Assembly (NCBI GenBank): GCA_963733845.1
Contig: CAVTEM010000012.1
Coordinates: forward strand, 186,001-250,000
Direction of reading: 5' to 3'
DNA length: 64,000 nucleotides
Source of the DNA: DATFQE01 sp963733845
GTDB lineage: Bacteria; Actinomycetota; Thermoleophilia; Gaiellales; Gaiellaceae
Every line of letters begins with the position of its first letter. Positions within the stretch are counted from its first letter, which is position 1. A program made the translations under genes and the position numbers. Below the pieces are notes generated by a model, which had not been told where the DNA came from, did not search any database, and was given only the letters and a program-made list of their open reading frames with translations. Of this stretch, positions 35,963 through 46,193 are shown in pieces.

Positions 35963-37604
35963 ATGGCCGCGGTGCCCGACGTATCCCAGACGTCTCCGGG
36001 CGCTTCTCGACGCGGGGATAGCGCTCAACTCGGAGCTGTCGCTGGATGCGCTGCTGCAGCGGCTCGTCGAGACGGCGGCCGAGCTGACCGGCGCCCGCTA
36101 CGCCGCCCTGGGCGTGATCGACAGGAGCGGGCAGAGGCTCGAGCGCTTCCTGACCACCGGGATCGACGACGTCACGCGCGCGGCGATCGGCGACCCTCCG
36201 CGCGGGCGCGGCATCCTCGGCGCGCTGATCCGGGATGCCGAGCCGCTGTGGCTGGACGACCTGACCACCGACCCGCGCTCGGTCGGCTTCCCCGAGCACC
36301 ATCCGCCGATGAAGTCCTTCCTCGGCGTGCCCATCCTCCAGCGCGGAGTCGCCTACGGAAACCTCTACCTGACCGAGAAGGAGGGCGGCGAGCCGTTCAC
36401 CCACGAGGACGTCGAGCTCACCCGCCTGCTCGCGGCCCAGGCCGCGGTGGCGATCGAGAACGCCAGGCTGTACGAGTCCGCCACCCGCTGGCTGCGCCGG
36501 TTCGAGACGCTGAACGAGATCGGCAACGCGCTCGCCTCGGAGCTGGAGCTGACGCCCCTGCTCGAGCTCGTCGCCAGGCGCCTACGCGAGCTGATCGACG
36601 CGCGGCTCGTGCTGATCGCACTGCCCGGCCCCGCAGGCGGGCTCGAGGTGGCCGCCGCCGACGGCGCGGCAGGATACGAGATCGTGGGCATGACTCTCGA
36701 CGTCGACCACTCCAAGTCCGGCCGGATCCTCGAGCGGGCCAGGAGCGAGCGGGTCGACTCGGTCCTCGAGGATCACGAGGTCGACCAATCCGCGGTTCGC
36801 CGGCTCGGCGTCCGTACGGGCCTGTACGTTCCGCTCGTGGTCGGCGGACGTGCGATCGGCGTAGTCGCCGCCCACGACCGGACCGGGCCCGACCCACGCT
36901 TCAACGACGACGACCTGCGGCTCGCGGAGACGCTCGCCGTCCGCGCGGCCAGGGCCGTCGACCTCTCGCAACGCGTCAGCCGCGAGGCCGTCCGACGCGT
37001 GGTGGAGGGGCAGGAGCTCGAGCGCAAGCGCCTCTCGCGCGAGCTGCACGACGAGACCGGCCAGGCGCTGACGTCGATCCTGCTGGGGCTCAAGCCGCTC
37101 GAGGAGGCGACGAGCGGCGAGACGCGCAAGGCGGTCGTCGCCCTCAGGGAGCAGGTCGTCTCGACGCTCCAGGACGTACGCCGGCTCGCGGTGGAGCTGC
37201 GCCCGAGCGCGCTCGACGACCTCGGGCTCGTTCCGGCGATCGAACGTCTCGCCCAGACGATCGGCGAGAGCGGAATCGACGTTGACGTCGAGGCGCGGAT
37301 CGGCGACGCGCGGCTGCCCGAGCCGGTCGAGACGACGCTGTACCGGATCGTCCAAGAGGCAGTGACGAACGTCGTCAAGCATGCCGGCGCGCAGCGGCTG
37401 AGCATCACACTCACGCGCAGGGACGGCTCGGTCGTCGCGATCGTCGAGGACGACGGCTCGGGGTTCGACCCCGCCGCGTCCGACTCGGGCGGGATCGGAC
37501 TGGTCGGCATGCGCGAGCGGCTGGCGCTCGTCGGCGGGACGCTCAGGATCGAAGCGGCGCCCGGGGCGGGGACGACGATCGCGGCGGAGGTTCCCGTCGC
37601 GTGA
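35963..37604 (+). CDS. GAF-domain sensor histidine kinase (DevS-like), one frame break
   Basis: ATG 35963 starts MAAVPDVSQT, then one extra base at 35993 leads into LRALLDAGIALNSELSLDALLQRLVETAAELTGARYAALGV. Two GAF domains follow (about residues 15-165 and 185-330), then DHp LERKRLSRELHDETGQALTSIL and HATPase_c (NVVKHAGAQRLSI, EDDGSGFDP, GGIGLVGMRERLALVGGTL). No membrane segment, so it senses a cytoplasmic signal, as do the DevS/DosS GAF kinases. Heme binding cannot be judged. The end overlaps the response regulator (GTGA). Confidence 0.9.
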
Positions 37605-38239
37605 CGATCCGGGTTCTGGTCGTAGACGACCATGCCGTGGTGCGCAGCGGCTTACGTCGGGTGCTGGACGCCGAGGCCGACATCGAGACGGTCGGGGAGG
37701 CGGCGAACGCCGACCGGGCCGTGTTCGAGGCGATGGAGCACAAGCCCGACGTCGTGCTCATGGACGTGACGATGCCCGGGCAGAGCGGGATCGAGGGCCT
37801 CCCCGCGCTGCTGCAGTCCGCGCCGCAGGTGCGGGTGCTGATGCTGTCGATGCACGACGACCCGGGCTACGTGCGCGCCGCCTTCGAGGCCGGCGCGAGC
37901 GGGTACGTGCTCAAGGATGCGGCCGACGCGGAGGTGGTGGCGGCGGTGCGGGCGGTCGCCTCCGGGGAGCGCTACGTGCATCCCGCACTGGGCGCCAAGC
38001 TGGTCGCGGCCGAGGCCGAGGAGAGAAAACGGGCCGAGGCCGACCCGCTCTCCGAGCGCGAGCGCGAGGTGCTGCGCCTGCTCGCGCTGGGGCACACCAA
38101 CCAGGAGATCGCGGGGATGCTCTACATCTCGGTGCGCACGGCGGAGACGCACCGGGCGCACATCATGCAGAAGCTGCGCCTGGCCTCCCGCGCTGAGCTC
38201 GTTCGCTACGCGCTCGACTCGGGCTTGATCGAGACCTGA
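37601..38239 (+). CDS. NarL/DevR-type response regulator
   Basis: 212 residues, GTG start overlapping the kinase stop. Receiver: VLVVDDHAVVRSGL, phosphoacceptor Asp in VVLMDVTMPG, Lys in YVLKDA. LuxR helix-turn-helix: LSEREREVLRLLALGHTNQEIAGMLYISVRTAETHRAHIMQKL in outline. Likely controls the facing metabolic operons; the four motif copies nearby are its candidate targets by location only. Confidence 0.93.
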   Translation: MTIRVLVVDDHAVVRSGLRRVLDAEADIETVGEAANADRAVFEAMEHKPDVVLMDVTMPGQSGIEGLPALLQSAPQVRVLMLSMHDDPGYVRAAFEAGASGYVLKDAADAEVVAAVRAVASGERYVHPALGAKLVAAEAEERKRAEADPLSEREREVLRLLALGHTNQEIAGMLYISVRTAETHRAHIMQKLRLASRAELVRYALDSGLIET

Positions 38240-38252
38240 GCAAGACGAGCGC

Positions 38253-39147
38253 CTACTGAGCGATTACCGCACGGACCCCGCGAGCGATCACGAGCTCCTC
38301 GCGAGCGGGCAGGGCCTCGACTCGAAAGCCGCCGAGGAAGGCGAGGCGCTCGGCCACCGCCTTGCGCACGTCCGCGCGGTTCTCCCCGACGCCGCCCGAG
38401 AAAGCGAGCACGTCCAGGCCGCCCAGCGCGACCGCCATCCTCGCCGCCGCGCACGCGATCGAGTACGTGTAGACGGCGAATGCCAGCGGCTCGTCGAGGC
38501 CGCCGAGTGCGGCGAGCCCCGACTCGTGCTCGAGAGCATGGTCGAGCTCGTCCGGGGTCAGACCCCGCTCACGCAGGAGGTACAGGAGCGCGCCGGGGTC
38601 GATCGAGCCGGAGCGCGTCGCCATCAGGACGCCCTCCAACGGCGTGAATCCCATCGTCGTGTCCACCGACTCACCGCGGAGCACGGCTGTGACGGAGCAG
38701 CCCCCGCCGAGATGGCAGACGACGACGCGCTCCGCGTCGACCTCGGCCACGACCGACTCGACCGCGAGCCCATGGAAGCCGTAGCGCCGGATCCCCCACT
38801 CCTCGCGCCAGCGGCGCGGAATCGCGTACGTGGCCGCCTCGGCGGGGATGGTGCGGTGGAACGCGGTGTCGAAGACCGCGACGTGCGGCACGTCCGGAAG
38901 CGCCTCCCGCGCCTCGCGAATGGCCGCGAGCGCCGGCTCGTTGTGCAAGGGCGCGAGCGGCCGCAGCTCCTCGATCCCGGCGATCACCTCGTCGTCGATC
39001 GGCGTCGGCTCGACGAAGCGGGAGCCGCCGTGGACGACGCGGTGGCCGACCGCCTCGGCCGGCTCGAAGCCGTCGACCGGGCGGGCCTCGTCGACCCTCG
39101 ACGAGGTGGAGCTTCAGGCTCGTCGAGCCGGCGTTGACGGTCAGAAC
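38253..39147 (-). CDS. ackA: Short acetate kinase, one frame break, unclear start
   Basis: Acetate kinase blocks in order: VLTVNAGSTSLKLHLVE, HRVVHGGSRF, VIAGIEELRPLAPLHNEPALAAI, VAVFDTAFHRTIP, RRYGFHGLAVESV, VCHLGGGCSV, DTTMGFTPLEGVLMATRSGSIDPGAL and FSGGVGENRADVR. One extra base near 39095 splits the N terminus from the rest. The product would be about 298 residues against about 400 for typical AckA, a short variant. No ATG/GTG/TTG precedes VLTVNAG in frame; it starts inside the phosphoketolase stop region. Converts acetyl-phosphate from phosphoketolase to acetate with ATP gain. Confidence 0.82.
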
Positions 39148-41544
39148 TGCGTATCGAAGCCATACGGCCAGGTCCAGCCGGCGATGTCGGGGTCGTCCTC
39201 GCCGTGCTCCCGCGTCCACGCCCGCGCCTGCAGGCGACGGTCGACCAGCTCCTGGCGCAGGTGGGCGTGCTTGCGGGCGAGCCCGGGCACGCGGTCGATC
39301 ACGTCGAGCGCGAGGTGGAAGCGGTCGAGGTCGTTCAGCATCACCATGTCGAACGGCGTCGTGGTGGTGCCCTCCTCCTTGTAGCCGCGCACGTGCATGT
39401 TCCCGTGGTTGGCGCGCCTGTAGGTGAGCCGGTGGATCAGCCAGGGGTAGCCGTGATAGGCGAACACGATCGGCCGGTCGCGCGTGAACAGGGAGTCGAA
39501 CTCGGTGTCGGACAGCCCGTGCGGGTGCTCGGACTCGGGCTGGAGGCGCATCAGGTCGACGACGTTGACGACCCGCACCTTCAGCTCGGGCAGCCGCTCG
39601 CGCAGGATCGCCGCGGCCGCGAGCGTCTCGAGGGTCGGAATGTCGCCCGCACAGCCCAGCACGACGTCCGGCTCCGCGCCCTCGTCGTTCGATGCCCACT
39701 CCCAGATGCTCGCCCCGCGCGTGCAATGGACGATCGCCTCGTCCATCGACAGGTACTGGAGGGCCGGCTGCTTCCCGGCCACGATCACGTTGACGTAATG
39801 GCGGCTGCGCAGGCAGTGGTCGCCCACCGACAGCAAGGTGTTGGCGTCCGGGGGCAGGTAGACGCGGACGACCTCGGCCGACTTGTTCACGACGTGGTCG
39901 ATGAAGCCCGGGTCCTGGTGCGAGAAGCCGTTGTGGTCCTGGCGCCACACGTGCGAGCTGAGCAGGTAGTTGAGCGACGCGACCGGTCGCCGCCAGGGGA
40001 TGTCCCTCGTCACCTTCAGCCACTTCGCGTGCTGGTTGAACATCGAGTCGACGATGTGGATGAAGGCCTCGTAGCAGTTGAACAGACCGTGCCGGCCGGT
40101 GAGCAGGTAGCCCTCGAGCCAGCCCTGGCACATGTGCTCCGACAGCATCTCGACGACGCGCCCCTCGCGGGCCAGGTTCTCGTCCGTCGGCTCGAACGCG
40201 GCTTCCCAGGCGCGGTCGGTGACCGAGAGCACGTCTCCGAGCCGGTTCGACTCCGTCTCGTCCGGGCCGAACACCCTGAAGGTCTCCGGGTTCTTCTCGA
40301 CTACGTCGCGGAGGAACTTGCCGAGCACGCGCGTCGCCTCGCCCTCCGTCTTCGCGGGCTCGGGGACGTCGACGGCGTAGTCGCGGAAGTCGGGCAGCAG
40401 CAGGTCGCGCAGGAGCAGGCCGCCGTTGGCGTGCGGGTTCGCGCTCATGCGCCGCTCACCGCTCGGCGGCAGCTCCGCGAGCTCGGGCACGAGGCGCCCG
40501 TCGTCGTCGAAGAGCTCCTCGGGCCGGTAGCTGCGCAGCCACTCCTCCAGCTGGGCGCGATGCTCGGCGTTCGTGCGCGTCTCCGCGAGCGGGACCTGGT
40601 GCGAGCGCCAGGTGCCCTCGACCGGCTTGCCGTCGACCTCCTTCGGCCCGGTCCAGCCCTTCGGCGTGCGGAAGACGATCGCCGGCCAAGGCTTCGCGCT
40701 CGTCGTCGCCCTCCTCGCGCGCCGCGTGCTGGAGCGCCGCGATCCGGTCGAGCGCCTCGTCGAGCATGGCGGCGAAGCGGCCGTGCAGCTCGACCGCATC
40801 CTCCTCCTCGAAGCCGCCCGTGAAGAAGAAGGGCTCGTAGCCGTGCCCGCGCAGGAAGGCGTCGAGCTCCTCTTCGGGGATGCGGGCGAGCACGGTCGGA
40901 TTCGCGATCTTGTAGCCGTTCAACTGCAGGATCGGCAGCACGGCGCCGTCGGTGCGTGGGCTGAGGAACTTGTTGCCCTGCCAGCTGGTGGCGAGCGGGC
41001 CGGTCTCGGCCTCGCCGTCGCCGATCACGCAGGCGACCAGCAGGTCCGGGTTGTCGAACGCGGCGCCCTGCGCGTGCATGAGCGCGTAGCCGAGCTCGCC
41101 GCCCTCGTGGATCGAGCCCGGGGTCTCGGGGGCCGCGTGGCTGGGGATCCCGCCCGGGAACGAGAACTGGCGGAACAGCTGCCTGAGCCCCGCCTCGTCC
41201 TGCCCCGCGTGGGCGTAGAGCTCCGAGTACGTGCCCTCGAGGTAGGCGTTCGCGACGACGGCCGGGCCGCCGTGGCCCGGCCCGCAGATGTAGATCGCGT
41301 CGAGGTCGCGCTCCCGGATTGCGCGGTTCAGGTGCACGTACAGGAAGTTGAGCCCGGGGGTCGTCCCCCAGTGGCCGAGTAGGCGCGGCTTCACATGCTC
41401 GGGAGCCAGTGGCTCCCGCAAGAGCGGGTTGTCGAGCAGGTAGATCTGGCCGACGGAGACGTAGTTCGCGGCCCGCCAGTAGGCGTCGAGGAGGCGGAGC
41501 TCCTCTGCTGTCGGGCTCGTGCGCGCGGCCTGGGTCGCGCTCAT
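39141..41544 (-). CDS. xfp: Xylulose-5-P/fructose-6-P phosphoketolase, one frame break
   Basis: About 800 residues, the normal family length. N-terminal part MSATQAARTSPTAEELRLLDAYWRAANYVS, YICGPGHGGPAVVANAYLEGTYSE, GELGYALMHAQGAAFDNPDL, VIGDGEAETGPLATSWQ; after one extra base near 40697 it continues PWPAIVFRTPKGWTGP, SANPHANGGLL, SHQDPGFIDHVVNKS, CAGDIPTLETLAA to WPYGFDTQF. TPP and Mg motifs (GDGEAETGPLA) are intact. Splits sugar phosphates to acetyl-phosphate. Directly upstream of ackA and downstream of the acetate-CoA ligase gene, in one operon with alcohol dehydrogenase. Confidence 0.93.
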
Positions 41545-41582
41545 GCCGGGCACGCTAGCCGGTGGCGAGGGTACCCGCCGCA

Positions 41583-44251
41583 TCACCAGGTCTTCGTCCG
41601 GGGCCGCTGCTCGGGCCGCTCGACCCGGACGCGCGCGTCGACGGCGACGCAGCCGTCGGGCAGCGCGAGCACCGGGTTGAGGTCGAGCTCTGCGACCGCG
41701 GGTAGGTCATCGCCCAGGCGCGCCAGGCGCAGCACGAGGTCGGCGAGGGCGGCGGCGTCGGCAGCGGGCGCGCCGCGGAAGCCGGCGACCAGCCGACCCG
41801 CCTTGCCGCTCGTGACCAACTCGGCCGCGTCGGTGTCCGTCAGCGGTGCGATGCGAAAGGCGGCCTCGCCGATCAGCTCGGCGAACACGCCTCCGGGGCC
41901 GAACGCGACGAGCGGGCCGAACACTGGATCCTGGACGACTCCGGCCAGCAGCTCCGCCCCGCCCTCGACCATCGGCTGCACGAGCACGGGCGCGCCGATC
42001 CGGTCGACGGCCGCGCGAACGGCCGCCTCGTCGCGGAGGTCGAGGGCGATCCCGCCCTGCTCGGTCTTGTGGGCGCCGGGCACCGCGCTCTTCACCACCA
42101 CGGGGAAGCCGAGCTCGGCGGCGGCCGCCGCCGCGGAGTCCGCGTCCTCTGCGACCCGCTCACCGACGAGCGGGACGCCATAGGCGAGCAGCAGCTCGCG
42201 CGTCTCCTCGGGCGTGAGCCAGGCGTCGTCGGCCGCGGCGAGCGACTCGCTCGACGACGCGGCGGGCCGCGCTCGTGGTCGATGCCGTCCGGCTCGACGA
42301 GGTCGCCCTGCGGCTTGTGGAGCCACTCCGCCCGCTCGGCCGCCCGCCCCAGCGCACGGGCCGCCGACTCCGGGTAGGCGAACGAGGCGACGTGCCGGCT
42401 TTGCGCGCGCAACGGCTCCGGAATCCCCTCAGCGGACATGATCACGGCCAGCACCGGCTTGTCGGCTCCGGCCTCGCGCGCGGCACGCCTCGACCTCCAG
42501 TGGCGACCGCCTCGGCGGTCGCGGCGACCGTCGGCGCGAAGAGGACGATCACCGCGTCGACCCGCGGATCGGCCAGCACGGGCGGCAGGACGGCCCGCGT
42601 ACGTCGCCGCGGTCGCGCCGCCGAGCATGTCGACCGGGTTGGCCACGCTGGCCTCGGCCGGAAGCAGCTCGGCCAGCGCCTGCGTTGCCTCCGGGCCGAG
42701 CGCGGCGAGCTCGAGCCCGGCCGCCTCGCACGCGTCCGCGCAGAGGATTCCGAGCCCGCCCGCGTTCGTCAGCACGGCGACGCTGCGGCCGCCGGGCTCG
42801 GGCTGTGTCGAAAGCAGTGCGGCCACGTCGACCAGCTCCTCCAGCGAGCCAACGCGGATCACCCCGCGTGGCGGAAGAGCGCGTCCACGGCTGCCTCGGA
42901 GCCGGCGAGGGCAGCGGTGTGCGAGCTCGCCGCCTTGCGGCCGCTCGCGCTCGTTCCGCTCTTCAGCGCCAGGATCGGCTTGCGGCGCGCAACCCTGCGC
43001 GCGAGCCGCCCGAAGCGGCGCGGGTTGCCGAACGACTCGACGTACATGAGCACGAGCGCCGTCGTTTCGTCGTCCTCCCACCACTCGAGCAGGTCGTTCG
43101 TGGAGACGTCGGCCTTGTTCCCGATCGAGACGAACGCGGACAGGCCGAGGCCCCGCGCCTCCGCGGCCTCGAGCAGCGCGACACCGAGCGCCCCGCTCTG
43201 GGAGGAGAAGCCGATGTTCCCCGCGGGCGCCGAGCGGGCGGCGAAGGTCGCGTTCAGGCTCGGCCCGGCGGTCGCGATGCCGAGGCAGTTGGGCCCGATC
43301 AGCCGGGCCCCGTGCGAGCGCACGAGCGCGAGCAGCCGCTCCTGGCGCTCCACGCCCTCGCTGCCGATCTCCGCGAAGCCCGCCGAGATCACGACGAGCG
43401 CGCGCACGCCCGAGCGAAGTGCCTGCTCCGCCGCGTCGAGAACGGCCGCCCCCGGCAGCGAGATCACGGCCACGTCGACGGTCTCGGGGAGCTCCGCGGT
43501 CGAGCGGTACGCCCGCACGCCGGCGACCGGCTCGCCGTCGCGGTTGACGGGGTAGGCGGCGCCGGCGAAGTCGCCCGCGAGGATGTTCCGGAAGAGCTCG
43601 CCCCCGATCGAGCCCCGCCGGCGCGAGGCGCCGATCACGGCCACGCTCTTCGGCTCGAAGAAGGGTCGCAGCGAGGCGGTGACCGCGGTGTGGTCGCGCT
43701 CGGCGACGCGCGACTCGTACCGCTCGGTCGGCGCGATCGGGAAGCGCACCTCGACCTCGCCGCTCTGCAGCTCGCGGGCCAGCTCGAAGCCGACGGCCTC
43801 GAAGACACCCAGCATGTCCCGGTTGTCGGGGAGCACCTCGGCGACGAAGCTCTCGATCCCCACCGCGGCGGCGCGCGCGGCGAGCTGCTCGAGCAGGCGC
43901 GTGCCGATCCCCCGCCGCTGATGAGCGTCGGCGACCGCGAACGCCGCCTCGGCCAGCGCGGGGTCGCGCAAGCGCACGTAGTTGGCCACGGCGACGACGA
44001 CTTCGTCGCCGTCCTCGGCGAGCGTCCCGAGCAGCGCGCCGCGCTCCTCCCAGTCGGAGTCGAGCAGCGGCTCCACGAGCGCCGCCGAGACCTGCGGGAA
44101 GCCGTGGAAGCGGCGGTACAGGCTCCGCTCCGAGAGCGTCTCGAAGAAGCGGAGGAGCCCCTCCGCGTCCTCCTGCCGGGGCGGCCGCAGCCGCAGCGTG
44201 CGGCCGTCCCGGAGGATGACGTCTGCGACGGTCGGTCGCCACGACCCCCAT
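41583..44251 (-). CDS. GNAT/acetate-CoA ligase (ADP-forming) fusion, several frame breaks
   Basis: Segments in order: TVADVILRDGRTLRLRPP and FETLSERSLYRRFHGFP, GNAT core VADAHQRRGIGTRLLEQLAARA; CoA-binding domain FFEPKSVAVIGASRRRGSIGGELFRN; succinyl-CoA ligase-like part GPNCLGIATAGPSLNATFA, FSSQSGALGVALLEAA, VAVLTNAGGLGILCADACEAAG; C-terminal ATP-grasp AYGVPLVGERVAEDAD, FPVVVKSAVPGAHKTEQGGIALDL. Frame changes are needed near 44235, 42860, 42605, 42500 and 42275, with conserved sequence on each side. Start ATG 44251 lies 3 bases after the ADH stop. About 885 residues. Interconverts acetate and acetyl-CoA; the GNAT part may acetylate proteins (Pat-like). Confidence 0.8.
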
Positions 44252-44253
44252 TG

Positions 44254-45342
44254 TCACGCAGTCGCGACCTCGGCCGGTCGGCCGGCCTCGAGGCGCACGG
44301 GATGCGCGCTCAGCACGACCTTCAGCGCGTTGGTCGCGGCGGCGTCCGCGAAGACGTCGTACGCCTCCATCGCCTCGTCCAGCGCGAAGCGGTGCGTCGC
44401 GAACGGCGTCGGGTCGAGCCGTCCCTCGGCGATCAGCCGCAGCAGCTTCGGCGTCGTCGACGTGTCGACGAGGCCCGTCGTGATCAGCACGTCGCGGATC
44501 CAGAGCCGCTCGAGATGGAGCGTGGCCGGATGGCCGTGCACGCCCACGTTCGCGAGCCGGCCGCCGGGGCGGATCAGCTCCGCGCAGAGCTCGAACGTCT
44601 CGGGCACGCCGACTGCCTCGACGGCGACGTCGGCGCCCAGTCCGCCCGTCAGCTCCAGAACGCGGGCGACGGCGTCCTCGCTGCCGTTGTTGACGACCAC
44701 GTCCGCGCCGAACTCGAGCGCCTTGGCCAGCCGCGCGTCGGCGAGGTCGATGGCGACGACCTTGCCCGGCGTGAAGAGCTTCGCGGTCATGACCGTGGCG
44801 AGCCCGATCGGGCCGGCGCCGACGATCGCCACCGTGTCGCCCGGCTCGACGCGGCCGTTGAGGACGCCGCACTCGAACGCGGTCGGGAGGATGTCGGCGA
44901 GGAACAGCACCTGCTCGTCGGTCAGCCCGTCCGGGAGCTTGTAGACGGACGTGTCGGCGAACGGCACGCGGGCGTACTCGGCCTGGACCCCGTCGATCAG
45001 GTGACCGAAGATCCAGCCGCCTCCGCCCGTGCAGAGGCCGTACTTCGCCTCCTTGCAGAACCGGCAGCGGCCGCACGAGGTGATGCACGAGACGAGCACC
45101 CGGTCGCCTTCGGCGACCGTCGTCACGGCGGCGCCGGTCTCGACGACGGTTCCCACGGCCTCGTGGCCGAGGATCGTGCCGGGCTGCACCTCGGGAACGT
45201 CGCCCTTGAGGATGTGCAGGTCGGTGCCGCAGATCGTCGTCGAGTCGATCTTCACGACGACGTCCGTCGGCTCCTCGATCGCCGGGTCGGGGACGGACTC
45301 CCAGGCTCGCTCCCCGGGCCCGTGGTAGACGAGCGCTTTCAT
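44254..45342 (-). CDS. Zinc-dependent alcohol dehydrogenase
   Basis: 362 residues, ATG with GAAAGGAG upstream. MDR family: catalytic zinc ligands in TTICGTDLH and GHEAVGTVVE, structural zinc cysteines in SCGRCRFCKEAKYGLC, Rossmann motif AIVGAGPIGLATVM, NAD-type Asp in VAIDLADARL. First gene of the operon with acetate-CoA ligase, phosphoketolase and acetate kinase. A copy of the shared 16-base motif lies 80-95 bases upstream. Likely reduces aldehydes or oxidises alcohols in fermentative balance; substrate unknown. Confidence 0.92.
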   Translation of the reverse strand: MKALVYHGPGERAWESVPDPAIEEPTDVVVKIDSTTICGTDLHILKGDVPEVQPGTILGHEAVGTVVETGAAVTTVAEGDRVLVSCITSCGRCRFCKEAKYGLCTGGGGWIFGHLIDGVQAEYARVPFADTSVYKLPDGLTDEQVLFLADILPTAFECGVLNGRVEPGDTVAIVGAGPIGLATVMTAKLFTPGKVVAIDLADARLAKALEFGADVVVNNGSEDAVARVLELTGGLGADVAVEAVGVPETFELCAELIRPGGRLANVGVHGHPATLHLERLWIRDVLITTGLVDTSTTPKLLRLIAEGRLDPTPFATHRFALDEAMEAYDVFADAAATNALKVVLSAHPVRLEAGRPAEVATA

Positions 45343-45421
45343 GGTCAGCTCCTTTCGCTCGGTTGCACCAAACCTGGCGCACCGGCGCCCGGACGGCATC
45401 GGTCGGCTCGCGGATCGCGCC

Positions 45422-45437
45422 TACGTGGTTTCCCGCA
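45422..45437 (+). promoter_or_regulatory. Shared 16-base motif, copy 2
   Basis: TACGTGGTTTCCCGCA, 80 bases upstream of the alcohol dehydrogenase start and just outside the upstream gene's terminator. It is embedded in a wider inverted repeat (CTACG at 45421, CGTAG at 45440). Confidence 0.5.
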
Positions 45438-45447
45438 CGCGTAGAAA

Positions 45448-45481
45448 GACGGCGGGCGGGCCCGGAGGCCCGCCCGCCGTC
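45448..45481 (-). terminator. Strong hairpin terminator
   Basis: A 14-base perfect stem (GACGGCGGGCGGGC with its complement) around a 6-base loop, 18 bases past the stop of the membrane protein at 45499. Confidence 0.75.
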
Positions 45482-45498
45482 GGGTAGCCGCTGTGGTG

Positions 45499-46078
45499 CT
45501 AGGTAGCGGCCGACGCTGTCTCGACGTGCTGCTTGCGGTGCGGGACCGTCACGACCCCGAGTGCGCCTCCCAGGGTGAGGACGAGGAACCCGATCCCCGT
45601 CAGCAGCAGCGCGGAGCCCATCACGATCGAGAACATCGCCACCTGCTCGGCGAAGTACGAGGTGTTGCAGCGCGGTGGTCAGCGCGGTCTCCGTCACCCA
45701 GAGGTTCCGGAGCCCGTTCTCGACCGGCGCGCCCGTCTTCGGATCCTTCGCGGCGAGCGCCTCGTCGCTGGTGTCCTTGCCGTCGGGGGTCAGGAAGCGG
45801 CCCATCTCGGCGTAGCGCTGGCCCTGGGTGGACTCGAGCGCGTGGTGCTCCATCACGTCGGCGAAGGCCTTCGCCTCGGCGCCGTTCTTGATCGCCTGGC
45901 CGGGCTCGAGCTCGCCGTTCGTGAGCTCGCCCGCGTCCGGGGTCGCCGTGATGTTCTGCTCGGCGATCGCGTCGCGGACCTCGTTGCGCCCGTCGATCCC
46001 GATCGCGATGGCGCCCACGCCGAACGCGATCAGGGTGAGGCTGGCTGCAATTCCTGCGTATGCGAATACCCGCTTCAT
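45499..46078 (-). CDS. Two-helix membrane protein, one frame break
   Basis: ATG 46078 with GAAAGGAG upstream. MKRVFAYAGIAASLTLIAFGVGAIAIG anchor, then an extracytoplasmic region (VRDAIAEQNITATPDAGE, AEAKAFADVMEHHALESTQGQRYAEMGRFL), and after one extra base near 45668 NTSYFAEQVAMFSIVMGSALLLTGIGFLVLTLGGALGVV and a basic end. Length 580 nt fits one extra base. About 192 residues. Resembles proteins annotated in actinobacteria as hypothetical membrane proteins; function unknown. Shared motif copy 3 lies 88-103 bases upstream. Confidence 0.78.
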
Positions 46079-46165
46079 CGAGCTACTCCTTTCGTCGGCC
46101 GTAACCATGGGCTGAGCTTCGCCCGAGCGGTGTTGCGGGGGATCCGCGGCGCCTCTGAAACGCGC

Positions 46166-46181
46166 TGCGGGCAACTACCGA
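46166..46181 (-). promoter_or_regulatory. Shared 16-base motif, copy 3
   Basis: Minus-strand TCGGTAGTTGCCCGCA, 88 bases upstream of the membrane-protein ATG at 46078 and in the same orientation as that gene; the other three copies are reversed relative to their minus-strand genes. Confidence 0.5.
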
Positions 46182-46193
46182 ATCGAGGTGCGG

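Noticed and set aside
42092..46174. A 1360-residue minus-strand open frame
   Set aside because: It begins as the true membrane protein at 46078, then runs as an antisense-frame shadow through the ADH and acetate-CoA ligase genes; the middle is Arg/Gly/Ala-rich and matches no family.
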